Origin: DATJGR01 sp963735085
GTDB lineage: Bacteria; Pseudomonadota; Gammaproteobacteria; Pseudomonadales; Azotimanducaceae
Assembly (NCBI GenBank): GCA_963735085.1
Contig: CAVTJP010000005.1
Span: 2,108,001 to 2,172,000, forward strand
Reading direction: 5' to 3'
Length of the DNA stretch: 64,000 bases
Shown: positions 34,301-42,205 of the stretch, piece by piece
Layout of the letters: each line of letters begins with the position of its first letter
How positions within the stretch are numbered: position 1 is the first letter of the stretch
Made by a program: the position numbers and the translations under genes
The notes under the pieces: model-generated
Told to the model about the DNA's origin: nothing
Seen by the model: only the letters and a program-made list of their open reading frames with translations
Databases searched by the model: none

Positions 34301-34524
34301 CGGCGCCGTCGTATCAGCGCACCGACTTGCGGGCAACCTGGGTCTCACCGAGCACCGCCTGGACCGTGGCCGGATTCGTCAACAACGTATTCAATGATAT
34401 CGGCGTTCGGCAGGTGGACCACTACGGCTCGACTGAGGACGTGAACTTCCGCCGCTCAGGCGCGAACACGATTCCTCAGCAGCTGGGCGTGTCGGTCGAC
34501 TTCAAATTCGGCACGATCAAATAA
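31369..34524 (+). CDS. TonB-dependent outer-membrane receptor
   Basis: A 1051-residue TonB-dependent receptor importing an unknown large or scarce substrate. The TonB-box-like segment QIEEVVVTAERK follows a Pro/Ala linker. The plug domain includes DIERVEVLRGPQGTLYGRNAIGGAVNF. The 22-strand barrel ends in LGVSVDFKFGTIK with a C-terminal hydrophobic pattern. The start at ATG 31369 has GGGGAGA at 31354-31360. This leaves about 45 residues before the hydrophobic signal core (SASILFTAAVMTQAVSA), unusually long. The receptor belongs to the large family seen in sphingomonads and steroid/hydrocarbon degraders. It has its own promoter and terminator. Confidence 0.93.
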   Translation: MAIRSRERVGVCTDAGVSSCVRVIQLFLSTIFRGSGFHGLFKPCAYSASILFTAAVMTQAVSAADAPAATTAPAAPAAKASPAAKRQIEEVVVTAERKEASISDTSISITAFTGQMLEDFGIRNAEDLQNLIPAAVIQPYDMAIRGIGRNFRNLGGDPGIATYANGVYSEDFGIASSEGGLFDIERVEVLRGPQGTLYGRNAIGGAVNFINKKPTDEFEGEAKVITGDDGLQEEYGMLSGPIIPGILDARATGTKRKRDGSIKDLSGNQNADSVGDENYSLALMWTPTDEFSWYVRGNERSSRRRMGGADAAGIITFSENGSTAKNARDTSTYAFGYRAVNPSIACPDQFTRTATVAAAGVRNGVGCMVSGMPTFNFTNPTDGSIVTAQRAVPGVDMATGTGTSNHPNYAYGADPSRLRVLGFDNLKGSDLVTTTNGLQNEGFDQHAGTSEMTWQANDATTLKYIFGYSSFFYDRNTDVDLTNNSIFDNQFYVSQEAEYVSHELQAFTDFSDKLSVTSGLFYYDSKITQRGDFYDSNCQLNQPCTSRYANPAFGTAASPVPYGAISKDLAFLDGLPQMTLFDAKRYGTIAVNGGGSPFNCVPGLFQVAKSAFCYGSWQGNTNSHVVHQNPFVSATDLQYQTRSERHSYAAYTQGVYTFNKYFALTLGARWARDQLTGEENLFYYNEDTIAPLGFNAAAGQPCTYDPANPGSCTPAGTTTTQSSLAAVNQAFGYLAADGTILNPQRLLPVGVPTSISLWRQEKRKDDDITWRVNLDWTPSDNDLIYLSATKGSRAGGFNLVFFSSQRTFKTESLISYELGYKGTLRDGTLQFNTAVYYYDYKNVETFGTGPSVLNPQNTSTSVFSVPTARIIGWDTDFDWLLTDAITLGANFSYTDSEYTDNFTVNDPNDPTRPPSLFDPINIPIDLKGKQMLQVPEMKGGVYAQYNWQLGDKGALTFLVNWSWIDKVYFSAFQSKEDAAPSYQRTDLRATWVSPSTAWTVAGFVNNVFNDIGVRQVDHYGSTEDVNFRRSGANTIPQQLGVSVDFKFGTIK

Positions 34525-34548
34525 TAACGACCTGAATGTCGATTCGAA

Positions 34549-34577
34549 CGGGGGGCGTATGCCCCCCGATTTTTTTG
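34549..34577 (+). terminator. Rho-independent terminator of the first TonB receptor
   Basis: CGGGGGGC / GCCCCCCG, an eight-bp stem with GTAT loop, followed by a run of seven T (34570-34576). It begins 25 bases after the receptor stop. Confidence 0.9.
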
Positions 34578-34583
34578 TTGGTG

Positions 34584-34868
34584 CTAACCAACGATCGTGA
34601 GGCGTTGAATTTCGGGCCGGCCGGCCATCAACCCCGCGAATTTCGGCCCCGCCGCCTTGAAGTGCGCCGTTTGACCATGTGCTGCAAGCGCTTCGTCCGA
34701 TTCGTAGAGTTCCAGCATCAGGTACTCGCCAGCTTCGGTTTTCGCCAGCGTGTACAGCTTGTTACCGGGTTCGTTGGCGCGCACTTCCTTTGCCAGACCG
34801 AGCATGACTTTCTCGAAATCGGCCTCTTTGCCGGGCACGACTTTCAGCGTTGCGATGACGGCGAGCAT
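34584..34868 (-). CDS. Antibiotic biosynthesis monooxygenase (ABM) / quinol monooxygenase family
   Basis: A 94-residue dimeric alpha+beta barrel protein of the ABM/YgiN fold. It begins MLAVIATLKVVPGKEADFEKVM. The central LYTLAKTEAGEYLMLELYESDEALAAH and HFKAAGPKF are family signatures. Members oxidise quinols or small aromatics without cofactors, or degrade haem; the substrate here is unknown. It is convergent with the receptor, separated by the terminator, and its start is 46 bases from the divergent Nudix gene. Confidence 0.85.
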   Translation of the reverse strand: MLAVIATLKVVPGKEADFEKVMLGLAKEVRANEPGNKLYTLAKTEAGEYLMLELYESDEALAAHGQTAHFKAAGPKFAGLMAGRPEIQRLTIVG

Positions 34869-34914
34869 TGGCTTTCCTTTTGAGTGAGTGATGTGAACTC
34901 GGCATGATAGTCCG

Positions 34915-35466
34915 ATGAACCGTGATGGTGCGATCGAACGCCTCGTCGAGCGGCTTGCCGACTATCGAGGGCGCTTCCCCGAAGAAGCAACCGCCGTGGA
35001 CCGCTTCGAGGCATTCGTCAGCAGCGAGCCGCATTGCTTTCTTCGCGACTGCTGGAGCGGCCACGTCACGGGTTCAGCGTGGGTCGTCAACCCCCAGCGC
35101 AGTCATGTGCTGCTGACGCATCACCGTAAGCTCGATCGGTGGCTGCAGTTGGGCGGCCACAGCGACGGTGATGGCGACACGTTGCGCGTGGCCCGTCGCG
35201 AAGCGCGAGAGGAATCGGGGCTCACGGTCGTGCCATTGAGCGATGAACTGTTCGATATCGATATCCACCTGATTCCGGCGCGCGGCAACGATCCGGCGCA
35301 TCATCATTTCGACGCACGATTTGCGCTTGCGGCGGTCAGCGAAGATTTTCGCGTCAGCGACGAATCGCACGCGCTGCGCTGGGTCAGGATCGACGAAATA
35401 ACTGGGGTGACGCGCGAACCTTCGATGCTGCGGATGGCGGGAAAGTGGCTGCGGCGTAGCGAGTGA
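34915..35466 (+). CDS. NUDIX hydrolase
   Basis: A 183-residue Nudix pyrophosphohydrolase. The Nudix box spans residues 80-103 (GGHSDGDGD ... RREAREESGL). The usual first Glu of Gx5E is replaced by Gly, as in the GGHxDGDxDL subfamily, while the catalytic REAREESGL helix is complete. The substrate (nucleotide sugar, dinucleotide or similar) is unknown. The gene is probably monocistronic. Confidence 0.86.
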   Translation: MNRDGAIERLVERLADYRGRFPEEATAVDRFEAFVSSEPHCFLRDCWSGHVTGSAWVVNPQRSHVLLTHHRKLDRWLQLGGHSDGDGDTLRVARREAREESGLTVVPLSDELFDIDIHLIPARGNDPAHHHFDARFALAAVSEDFRVSDESHALRWVRIDEITGVTREPSMLRMAGKWLRRSE

Positions 35467-35542
35467 CATCCGCCTCATCGTCCCTGGACTGAAGCGGCAA
35501 CCGCGTTCTCCGTCCTTTCTTCCAGTCACATCCAATTCGACG

Positions 35543-36769
35543 TCAGGATTCGGGAAACAATCCCGGCAGCCATCTAGCGGCGAGTGCTGCGGGAAATTTG
35601 ATCTTCAACGGCGCTCGCGAACTCTCGGCTACCAAGACCCCTGCGTTCTGCAATGCCGCAACTATCCGCCGCGCGTGGCGATCGCCGGTGCCCACGACAT
35701 CAGGCACATCGCCGCGGCGCAACTCGCCCCGATGTAGTACCGCATCGAGAACAGCGCCGGCTTGGCGCGGTAGGCCGCCCGTCCGGATTTCTTCCTCCAC
35801 CCACAGTCCAATGCGCGTGCGTAGTTTGTTCGGCTGGATCAGGCTCTCCATGAACGTCACTTGGTCGATGCACGTTTGAAGAAAGAAGCGCGTGAATTCG
35901 GCGAGCGCAGCTTCGCTGCGGTGGCCGCGTCCATCGAGGTCCCCGCGGCGGGGCTGGTCACAGGCCGTCAGATGATCTTTGTAGGTGCGTTCCTGTCTGG
36001 CCAGACCGCGCGCGATCGACCAGATGCCGCCGGTATCCAAAGCATCGCGCAGCATCGAATAGGACATCAGTCGCGCGACGCGCCCATTGCCGTCCAGGAA
36101 GGGATGTATCCAGAGCAGGCGGTGATGTGCCGCGGCCGACGAGACGATTGCCTCGGCGTTGCCGAGCCCTACGTACGCCCCTTCGAAACGTTCGATAAAG
36201 CGCGGTACCGCACCCGGACTGATCGCGACATGACGCCCAACGACCACATCACGCCTGCGGAACCGCCCCGGCTCCAATCGGGTGCGCACACCGGCTTCGG
36301 GTTGTTCAACCCACAGCAAATCGTCAGGTAGCTGTTCGCAGAAACGTTGGTGGACTTCGCATAGGCCATCGCGTGTGGTGGCTCTGCCGGTCAGCGCGCC
36401 GTCATCGATCCATTGTTGTACGCTGACATGCGCTCGCGCCTCGAGCTGCAGATTTCGTTTGGCCGGCTCTTCGCTATAGTCGCTTCGCATCGCGCGCTCG
36501 ATGTCGAGCGGGTGGGTGTTATGACCCTCCATCAGGTTCGAGTAGTAGCAATTCATCGTGCGTACGAGATCGGCCAACGCTGTGACCACACCCTCGGGCA
36601 GGCTGCGGCGAAACCCGGCGGACTTTGCGGCGAGTTCCAAAGCCAGTTCAGTGAGTTCGGGACGCTTCGACGACTCCTCGCCGATTCGGATCGGTTCCAT
36701 CATCGCGACGCTTTCGCCGCGATCGAGCGTATCGGTGTCCGCTTCTATGTCCTTGTGAACTCCGTCCAT
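35543..36769 (-). CDS. Fic family protein (AMPylation-type, self-inhibited)
   Basis: A 408-residue class II Fic protein, expected to transfer AMP (or another phosphate-containing group) to target hydroxyls. The catalytic motif HPFLDGNGR starts at His222. The N-terminal inhibitory helix carries SxxxEG as Ser77-Asn-Leu-Met-Glu81-Gly82, which blocks ATP positioning in the resting state. A Fic_N region precedes the core, and a C-terminal winged-helix-like region follows (LRRGDVPDVVGTGDRHARRIVAAL). The gene is divergent from higBA. The target is unknown; Fic/Fic-N proteins may regulate topoisomerases or act as toxins. Confidence 0.9.
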   Translation of the reverse strand: MDGVHKDIEADTDTLDRGESVAMMEPIRIGEESSKRPELTELALELAAKSAGFRRSLPEGVVTALADLVRTMNCYYSNLMEGHNTHPLDIERAMRSDYSEEPAKRNLQLEARAHVSVQQWIDDGALTGRATTRDGLCEVHQRFCEQLPDDLLWVEQPEAGVRTRLEPGRFRRRDVVVGRHVAISPGAVPRFIERFEGAYVGLGNAEAIVSSAAAHHRLLWIHPFLDGNGRVARLMSYSMLRDALDTGGIWSIARGLARQERTYKDHLTACDQPRRGDLDGRGHRSEAALAEFTRFFLQTCIDQVTFMESLIQPNKLRTRIGLWVEEEIRTGGLPRQAGAVLDAVLHRGELRRGDVPDVVGTGDRHARRIVAALQNAGVLVAESSRAPLKIKFPAALAARWLPGLFPES

Positions 36770-36910
36770 GTTTCTTTAAATAACATAGGCTTAAAGGACA
36801 TGAAAGGTTGATCTTTGCAGCGTAGAAGTCCGGTTTGTTGTCCGGTTCGCTTGTCTGATTTCCGCGGATCCCTTGAGAGCTTGACAGTCGGCGACTTTGG
36901 CTGTCGTGCT

Positions 36911-36927
36911 GTTCACGACTTGTGAAC
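36911..36927. promoter_or_regulatory. Operator palindrome 1 upstream of higBA
   Basis: GTTCACGACTTGTGAAC, six-bp perfect arms around five bases. It overlaps the expected -35 region of the higBA promoter and lies on the side of the divergent fic gene. The same palindrome recurs at 36947. Confidence 0.7.
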
Positions 36928-36946
36928 TCTATCGAGCGGTGATAAT
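36920..36946 (+). promoter_or_regulatory. Candidate promoter of higBA between two operators
   Basis: GATAAT at 36941-36946 is a plausible -10. TTGTGA at 36920-36925 is a weak -35 with a short 15-base spacer. The -10 sits between two identical operator palindromes, as expected for an autoregulated toxin-antitoxin promoter. Confidence 0.5.
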
Positions 36947-36963
36947 GTTCACGCATAGTGAAC
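36947..36963. promoter_or_regulatory. Operator palindrome 2 upstream of higBA
   Basis: GTTCACGCATAGTGAAC, with arms extending to seven bp (TGTTCAC / GTGAACA). It is 36 bases from operator 1 centre to centre and lies immediately before the higB GTG start (36977), so bound antitoxin should block transcription. Confidence 0.75.
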
Positions 36964-36976
36964 AGCCGGACTGAGT

Positions 36977-37288
36977 GTGCACGTCATCTCCAGGACTCCA
37001 TTCAGCGAGGCTGCCGAGAGGTTTCCGAATGATCGATTGTCAATTCTGGATACCTATAACGTGTTGCGCAGAGGCGCATTCAAAAATCCAGTGGAGCTTA
37101 GGTCTGTGTTTCCATCGCTCGACAACTTCAAACACAGGAAGCATTGGTGGGTTATCGATATCGGCGGCAACAATCTGCGCCTGATTGCCGCTATCCAGTT
37201 CGTGCATCAGCGCGTTTACGTGAAGCACATTGTCGTTCACGCCGAATACGATCGATTGAACTCGAGATATGCCAAAGGAGAGTTGTGA
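36977..37288 (+). CDS. higB: HigB-type mRNA interferase toxin
   Basis: A 103-residue RelE-superfamily toxin close to E. coli HigB, a ribosome-dependent mRNA endonuclease. Recognisable segments are VFPSLDNFKHRKHWWVIDIGGNNLRLIA and VYVKHIVVHAEYDRL, the latter carrying the conserved His-x-x-Tyr region. GTG at 36977 is the start; the MHVISRTP-like opening matches the family. The TGA overlaps the higA ATG by one base (TGATG). Toxin-first order is typical of hig operons. Confidence 0.93.
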   Translation: MHVISRTPFSEAAERFPNDRLSILDTYNVLRRGAFKNPVELRSVFPSLDNFKHRKHWWVIDIGGNNLRLIAAIQFVHQRVYVKHIVVHAEYDRLNSRYAKGEL

Positions 37289-37728
37289 TGGAAGCAGCAG
37301 AATATCAGGATGTCACTGATCGCTTTGTCGAATTCTCCCGCGTGGCAAAGCGATTCATCCACATCCGTTCAAAGCGCGATTTTCGCGAGACGCTGGAGCT
37401 GCTCGAAGAACTCATGGGTGAGGCTGACGATTCGGCATCGGATCCGCTGAATGATCTGATCAACGTGCTGGCTGCCTCAATCGAGGCATACGAGGCCAAG
37501 CAAGCCAGCATCTCCCGATTTCACGAGGAAGCCGAAAATCTCGATCCGTCCGTTTCCGCCCTGCGATTGCTGATGCAACAGCATGCTTTGGGGGTTTCAG
37601 GGTTCGCGGCTGAAATCGGCTCCAAATCGTTGGTGTCGATGATCCTGTCGGGTCAGAGAGCGCTCACAAAGGACCATATTGCGAGACTGTCTGCGCGCTT
37701 TGGGGTGAGTCCGGCGGTGTTTTTTTAG
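37288..37728 (+). CDS. higA: HigA-type antitoxin with C-terminal HTH
   Basis: A 146-residue antitoxin related to E. coli HigA. An N-terminal helical region (VAKRFIHIRSKRDFRETLELLEELMG) precedes the XRE-type helix-turn-helix LRLLMQQHALGVSGFAAEIGSKSLVSMILSGQRALTKDHIARLSARFGVSPAVFF. GGAG at 37277-37280 precedes the ATG. It should neutralise HigB and bind the two GTTCAC-N5-GTGAAC operators upstream. Confidence 0.93.
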   Translation: MEAAEYQDVTDRFVEFSRVAKRFIHIRSKRDFRETLELLEELMGEADDSASDPLNDLINVLAASIEAYEAKQASISRFHEEAENLDPSVSALRLLMQQHALGVSGFAAEIGSKSLVSMILSGQRALTKDHIARLSARFGVSPAVFF

Positions 37729-37755
37729 CGCCCTCGTAGCGAAGCGGTACGGCCT

Positions 37756-38022
37756 TCAGCCAGACAGCTTTTCTTCGAGCCACACTTTGATCAGCGACTG
37801 ATACGGTACGTCGCGGGCATTTGCAGCCAGCTTGATGCGCTCAAGTGTATGCACCGGCAGGCGCAGCGAGATGCTCTGTGTAGATGGCTTCAGGTTGGGC
37901 ATCGTGACCCGCTTTGCGTTGGACCAATCAACATGCTCCGTGCTGTCGTGCGTTTCCCAGAATCGACGCTCCTGTACCTCCGATTTGAACCGGGGCACCT
38001 TAGCCTTCGTTTTTGCGCTCAT
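37756..38022 (-). CDS. BrnA-like / CopG-family antitoxin
   Basis: An 88-residue CopG-antitoxin protein. It opens MSAKTKAKVPRFKSEVQERRFWETHDSTEHVDW. The ribbon-helix-helix follows in SISLRLPVHTLERIKLAANARDVPYQSLIKVWL. The frame is open for 37 codons upstream, but that part is read from a decayed BrnT toxin gene, so I start at ATG 38022. In brnTA operons the antitoxin start overlaps the toxin end, as the remnant here shows. It may now be an orphan antitoxin. Confidence 0.85.
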   Translation of the reverse strand: MSAKTKAKVPRFKSEVQERRFWETHDSTEHVDWSNAKRVTMPNLKPSTQSISLRLPVHTLERIKLAANARDVPYQSLIKVWLEEKLSG

Positions 38023-38119
38023 AAATCTGCCTCTCCATACGACGCTATCACGGGCCGAAATGATTCGGATGCGTGTTCCGGGCGACCACCACAATATACA
38101 GAACCTCAATGCAGCCTCG
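38012..38119 (-). pseudogene. Frameshifted 3' remnant of a BrnT toxin
   Basis: On the minus strand just upstream of and overlapping the antitoxin start, pieces of a BrnT C-terminus can be read in alternating frames. VLYIVVVAR comes first, then TRIRIISARDS in a second frame, then RRMERQIYERKNEG back in the first frame, overlapping the antitoxin ATG. BrnT ends with V-x-Y-VVV-x-R ... IRIISAR-x-A-x-RRERR-x-YE. The 5' two-thirds are missing, cut by the end of the methyltransferase gene at 38106. The toxin is therefore inactive. Confidence 0.6.
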
Positions 38120-38768
38120 CGATCACGCCCCACGACAGATCACTGAAGCGGCGTGTCGCCACGCTGAAACCCAAGCCTTCGAGCGCTTCGACGCTTTCAT
38201 CCAGCAGCCAGAAGAACTCTTCCTCGATCGCCGCGGCAACGTCGGGCCACGCATCGCGGTAGCGCGCCAATGCCTCGGTTCGATGCCGCGCCGATTCGAA
38301 CATCAGATCACCGAATACCACGCGCGCGCTGCGCTTCGCGACAGACCGAATTCGTTGGAACAGTTCGGTCTTCTCGTCGTCTTGCAGATGATGGATCGCG
38401 TATGTCGAAACGAATCGGTCGAACGGCTCGCTTCGACCGTCGAAACAGGCCAGCAGATCGTCGTGTACCCACTCGATGCATCCGGTCGGGTCGCTCGGCG
38501 CTGTCTTGTGCGCGGCGATCGCGAGCATCGCGCTCGATACGTCGACGGCCACGATGCGGCGTGCCGGCAGCAACAACCGGGTGAGATTACCGGTGCCGGC
38601 GCCAAGTTCCAGCACGTCGTGTCGGGCGTCAATTTGCGCACTGCGCGCGACCCACGCGAGCAATTCACCGTAGCCGGCGCGGATCGGGTGCCCCTCGTCG
38701 GATACGTCGACATCGTAGTCCGCTGCATCCGCATCATGATTGAAGGTGTCTGCGTAGCGCGAGCGCAT
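38106..38768 (-). CDS. Class I SAM-dependent methyltransferase
   Basis: A 220-residue Rossmann-fold methyltransferase. Motif I is VLELGAGTGNLT (Gly56, Gly58, Gly60), followed by IVAVDVSSAMLAIA (motif II acidic residue) and YAIHHLQDDEK (motif IV/post-I). It resembles YrrT-type small-molecule methyltransferases, but the substrate is unknown. It begins at ATG 38768, and its 3' end abuts the BrnT remnant. Confidence 0.83.
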   Translation of the reverse strand: MRSRYADTFNHDADAADYDVDVSDEGHPIRAGYGELLAWVARSAQIDARHDVLELGAGTGNLTRLLLPARRIVAVDVSSAMLAIAAHKTAPSDPTGCIEWVHDDLLACFDGRSEPFDRFVSTYAIHHLQDDEKTELFQRIRSVAKRSARVVFGDLMFESARHRTEALARYRDAWPDVAAAIEEEFFWLLDESVEALEGLGFSVATRRFSDLSWGVIARLH

Positions 38769-38850
38769 GGCAACTTCCGAATGATGTGCCTTTGTCTATG
38801 AAACGGCATTCAAGCACGGATCGAAATCGCATGGGCGACGCAAAACGCGA

Positions 38851-38878
38851 GAAAAAAAAGGGGCGCCGAAGGCGCCCC
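38851..38878 (-). terminator. Rho-independent terminator of the second TonB receptor
   Basis: On the minus strand GGGGCGCC-TTC-GGCGCCCC, an eight-bp perfect stem, followed by eight T. It lies 25 bases beyond the receptor stop. Confidence 0.9.
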
Positions 38879-38902
38879 CGAGATCAATGTCGCGTGGAAC
38901 GA

Positions 38903-41900
38903 TTAGCCGGCGCCCGCGCCGAAATTGTACGACACCGTTGCGCCATACACGCGTGGTTCCGTCAGGAAGTAGTTCTGGAACAGACCCGACGTATCAGACG
39001 TCAGGTAATGCCCCGTCACGTTGTCCTTGTCGGTGATGTTGCGAATCCACAGCTTCGCGCTCCACGTGTTGTGCAACGAGTCGATACTGATCGACGCGTT
39101 CTGCTGCGACCACGAATCGATCTGGTCGCCCTTGGTGTTGAACTCGCGGGCATACGAGCTGTCCTGCCAGTAGAACGAGTAGCGCGGCGTGACGGTGCCG
39201 AAGCTGAAGTCGAACGCATACGAAATGCCGATATTGATCTTGTTCTGCGGCGTATTCGGCAGCTTGTTGCCGCTCGTGTTTGCCAGCAAACCATCATTCG
39301 CGTTGACGTTGTTCGTGATCAGGTAGTCGCGGCTGAAGTACGCCGGGATGCCATTCGGATACTGTGCATCCGGTGCTTGCAGAGGGCCGATCGCCTTGCC
39401 GTTGGCGATGGCGTCGGCAACCAGCGCCGGGGTCAACGCTGCCACCGGTGCAACGTAGTTGACGCCGGTGTTCGAACCCGGATCGATATTCTTCAGCAGA
39501 ATCAACGACGGATCGCCTTGCGTTCGATCTGAGGTATCGAGCTCGTAGGTGTTGTTGGCGATGTCGGTGTGCAGGAACGAGTATGTGAAGTCGATTGACA
39601 GGTTCTCCAATCCCGGCGGCTTGAAGAACGATTCGAGTTCCATGCCGTAGATCTTCGCATCGATGTTCGAGTTCACCGCGGTGTTGTTCTGGATGCTGGC
39701 GATCTGCAGGCCCTTGTAGTCGTAGTGGAAAACGGCGACGTTCATCTGTAGATGGTCGTCGAGCAGCATGTTCTTGCTGCCCACCTCAAATGCGTCGATC
39801 TGTTCGCTGTCGAACAGGAACGGCGTGGTCGACTGGAAGGTCGGGTTGATCGGCGGGTTGAAGCCGCCCGGCTTGTAACCGTGGCTGTAGAACGCATACA
39901 GACTGCTGTTGTCGTTCACGGCCCAGTCCACACCGAACCGGCCGGTGTACTCCTTGAACGTGGCGTCGTGCGGGCTGCCGGTCAGATTCCGCGCCTCGTT
40001 GACCTGCGGCACGATCGGCACCGCCGAGTTCACCAACGCAAGGCGGCCCAGAATGCCCGGAACGCCGCCAACTGTTGCGGCGTTCGCATACGTTTGCGAG
40101 TCGATGCCGTAGTAGTGAGCCAACTGCGCATCACCTCCTACGGCGGGATTGATTACACCTGCGAGCACGTAAGCGGCCTCCGTGGTACGAAGCCAGACAG
40201 GGTCTGGTCCGAGCGCGCCGCCGAGATAACCGTTGTTGATGTCGAGCGCGTTGAACAACAGGCCGCGGTCCTGCACTTCCTTATAGTCGCGGTTGTAGCG
40301 CAATCCAGCGGTAATTTTCACCGTCTCGGTCGGCTTGAAGTACAACTCGCCGAAGCCCGCGAAGTCCCGCGTCTTGTAGCCGGGATTCTGTCCGGTCGAA
40401 TCGAACTGACCCGGATACAGCGGCGGGAAGGGGATCGGCGGCACCGTACCCTGCGCGGTGACGACGTCGAGCGAGTTCGCGATCACGAAATAGTCGCCAG
40501 AGCTGCGCGACTGTGAGTAGTTCGTGCCGAGCAGGAAGTTCCACATGCCGTCGAACTGCGACTGCAGGTTCAGTTCGGTGGTCCAGTAGTTGCTGGTCGA
40601 ATCCGAGCGGTCGTAGGAGTACGAGCGCGTGCCGCCACCGGCGATCGGGTTCGAGTAGATGCAACCGCCTATCGCGCCGAACTTGCCGTCTTCCACCGAG
40701 CCGCATGGCGAGTGCTGCAGGCCACCGACGACCGACGACGTCGGATAGATGCCCGAGGGATTCGCGGCTGTCTTGTTCAGAGTCGGGCCGACATCCATGT
40801 TGTAGTCCTGCAGCGAGCGGAAACTGGTGTCCTGCATGCCGCTGAGCCATTTGACGGTGAATTTGTCGAACTGATAGGTGACATTGCTCTCGAGGATGTT
40901 TTCGTCGTAGTAGTACTTCGGATTGAAGTCGGTAAACATGTCGCGTACACCCAACTTCGGCCGGGGAATACCGGGCGGGCTGGGATCGCCGATCTGCACC
41001 GCGTCGTTCAGGCCGAAGAAGATGCCGCCGGTCGTCGAACCGAAGTTGACGGGCTGCAGCCCGTATGCGTTGGGAACGCAGCCGGTGGTCGGCAGCGGGT
41101 TTGTCACGCATATCTGGTTGGTGATACGCGTTCTGTTGTCATCCTCGTGGAACTTCGAATAGATCAGCGATGCGCTGAGTTTGTCGGTGATGTCCCACAG
41201 CCCCGAAATCCGGTAGCTGTACATACCGCGGCCGTCGACGTTGTCGTCGATGCCGGGCGCCTTGTATTTGTTGTTCGTGTAGCCGTCGCGCATCAGGCCC
41301 TGGCCGGCGAAGCGCAAAGCGAATGTATCGGTGATCGGCAGGTTGATCATGCCCTTGACGCGCTGATCGTTGAAATTGCCGTACTCGGCTTCGACGTTGG
41401 CGGCAAAGCCGTCGAAGTTCGGCTTGGCGGTGATCATGTTCATCACGCCGCCGGTCGCATTGCGGCCGTACAGGGTGCCCTGTGGACCGCGCAGGATCTC
41501 GACCCGCTCCATGTCGTAGAACTCCATCGCGGTCAGGTTGGTGCCGAACGGCACCTCGTTCATGTGGATCGCCACGCCCGCGTCACCGGAACCCGCTGTC
41601 ACGAGGCGGCCGATACCGCGGATCGACAGGCTGGAACTGCCGAAGTTCGTCGGCGTGAAGCTGACGTTCGGCGCGTTCATCTGAATGTCGGAGGTGCCTA
41701 GAATCTGCCGGTTCTGCAACGTTGCACCGGTATACGCCGTTACGGCGATCGGCACGTCCTGAATGTTGTTAGAAGTGCGTTCTGCCGTGACAATGACTTC
41801 CTCGATGCCTTTGGTCGGCGCCTTCGCAGGCGGTGTGACGGCAGCGTCTTCGGCCCAGGCGGATGCGGCGAACGACGTAGCGACGACCCATGCAATCATT

Positions 41901-41950
41901 GCGGTGGATTGCGTTGATCGTCGCGTTCTTGCGGCGAAATGAAACTTCAT
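38903..41950 (-). CDS. TonB-dependent outer-membrane receptor
   Basis: A 1015-residue TonB-dependent receptor. The signal peptide is MKFHFAARTRRSTQSTAMIAW... ending near AASAWA|EDAA. The TonB-box-like segment GIEEVIVTAERTSNN follows. The plug includes MERVEILRGPQGTLYGRNATGGVMN. The C-terminal barrel ends VYGATVSYNFGAGAG, two residues past the usual terminal aromatic. The ATG at 41950 has GGGGAAA upstream, and a strong promoter (42049-42077) gives a leader of about 90 bases. Its substrate is unknown, and its family resembles that of the receptor at 31369. Confidence 0.93.
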   Translation of the reverse strand: MKFHFAARTRRSTQSTAMIAWVVATSFAASAWAEDAAVTPPAKAPTKGIEEVIVTAERTSNNIQDVPIAVTAYTGATLQNRQILGTSDIQMNAPNVSFTPTNFGSSSLSIRGIGRLVTAGSGDAGVAIHMNEVPFGTNLTAMEFYDMERVEILRGPQGTLYGRNATGGVMNMITAKPNFDGFAANVEAEYGNFNDQRVKGMINLPITDTFALRFAGQGLMRDGYTNNKYKAPGIDDNVDGRGMYSYRISGLWDITDKLSASLIYSKFHEDDNRTRITNQICVTNPLPTTGCVPNAYGLQPVNFGSTTGGIFFGLNDAVQIGDPSPPGIPRPKLGVRDMFTDFNPKYYYDENILESNVTYQFDKFTVKWLSGMQDTSFRSLQDYNMDVGPTLNKTAANPSGIYPTSSVVGGLQHSPCGSVEDGKFGAIGGCIYSNPIAGGGTRSYSYDRSDSTSNYWTTELNLQSQFDGMWNFLLGTNYSQSRSSGDYFVIANSLDVVTAQGTVPPIPFPPLYPGQFDSTGQNPGYKTRDFAGFGELYFKPTETVKITAGLRYNRDYKEVQDRGLLFNALDINNGYLGGALGPDPVWLRTTEAAYVLAGVINPAVGGDAQLAHYYGIDSQTYANAATVGGVPGILGRLALVNSAVPIVPQVNEARNLTGSPHDATFKEYTGRFGVDWAVNDNSSLYAFYSHGYKPGGFNPPINPTFQSTTPFLFDSEQIDAFEVGSKNMLLDDHLQMNVAVFHYDYKGLQIASIQNNTAVNSNIDAKIYGMELESFFKPPGLENLSIDFTYSFLHTDIANNTYELDTSDRTQGDPSLILLKNIDPGSNTGVNYVAPVAALTPALVADAIANGKAIGPLQAPDAQYPNGIPAYFSRDYLITNNVNANDGLLANTSGNKLPNTPQNKINIGISYAFDFSFGTVTPRYSFYWQDSSYAREFNTKGDQIDSWSQQNASISIDSLHNTWSAKLWIRNITDKDNVTGHYLTSDTSGLFQNYFLTEPRVYGATVSYNFGAGAG

Positions 41951-42205
41951 GATGAATTTCCCCAAACTTTGACCGGAACTACGACGAGGCACTTCGAAAT
42001 TGCGCGCAGGCGCTGCATTGCAGGAACGAACCCCATCGGCCACGACGGATTACAGTGGTGTTACGTGTGTGTGTCAATGTATTTAGTTCGGCTAACACCG
42101 TGTGTTCGACAACACAACCGTTCGCTCGCGTCAATGCGCATTGTGCAGATACGAGTCCGTGATCGAGCGATTCTCCAAAACCGACATTTGATGCGACCAT
42201 CAGCC
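41951..42205. other. Intergenic region between receptor and InaA-type gene
   Basis: This 255-base stretch holds the receptor promoter on the minus strand. An open plus-strand frame crosses it into the kinase gene, but its residues do not look like protein and it lacks a ribosome site. I see no riboswitch-like structure. Confidence 0.5.
42049..42077 (-). promoter_or_regulatory. Sigma-70 promoter of the second TonB receptor
   Basis: Read on the minus strand: TTGACA (42077-42072), a 17-base spacer and TGTAAT (42054-42049). Spacing is optimal and the -35 perfect. Transcription should start near 42042, about 92 bases before the ATG. Confidence 0.7.

Noticed and set aside
35543..38768. Genomic defence island around fic, higBA and brnA
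   Set aside because: Only toxin-antitoxin type genes and a small-molecule methyltransferase are present. There are no nucleases, helicases or recognisable anti-phage effectors, so calling it a defence island is not supported.
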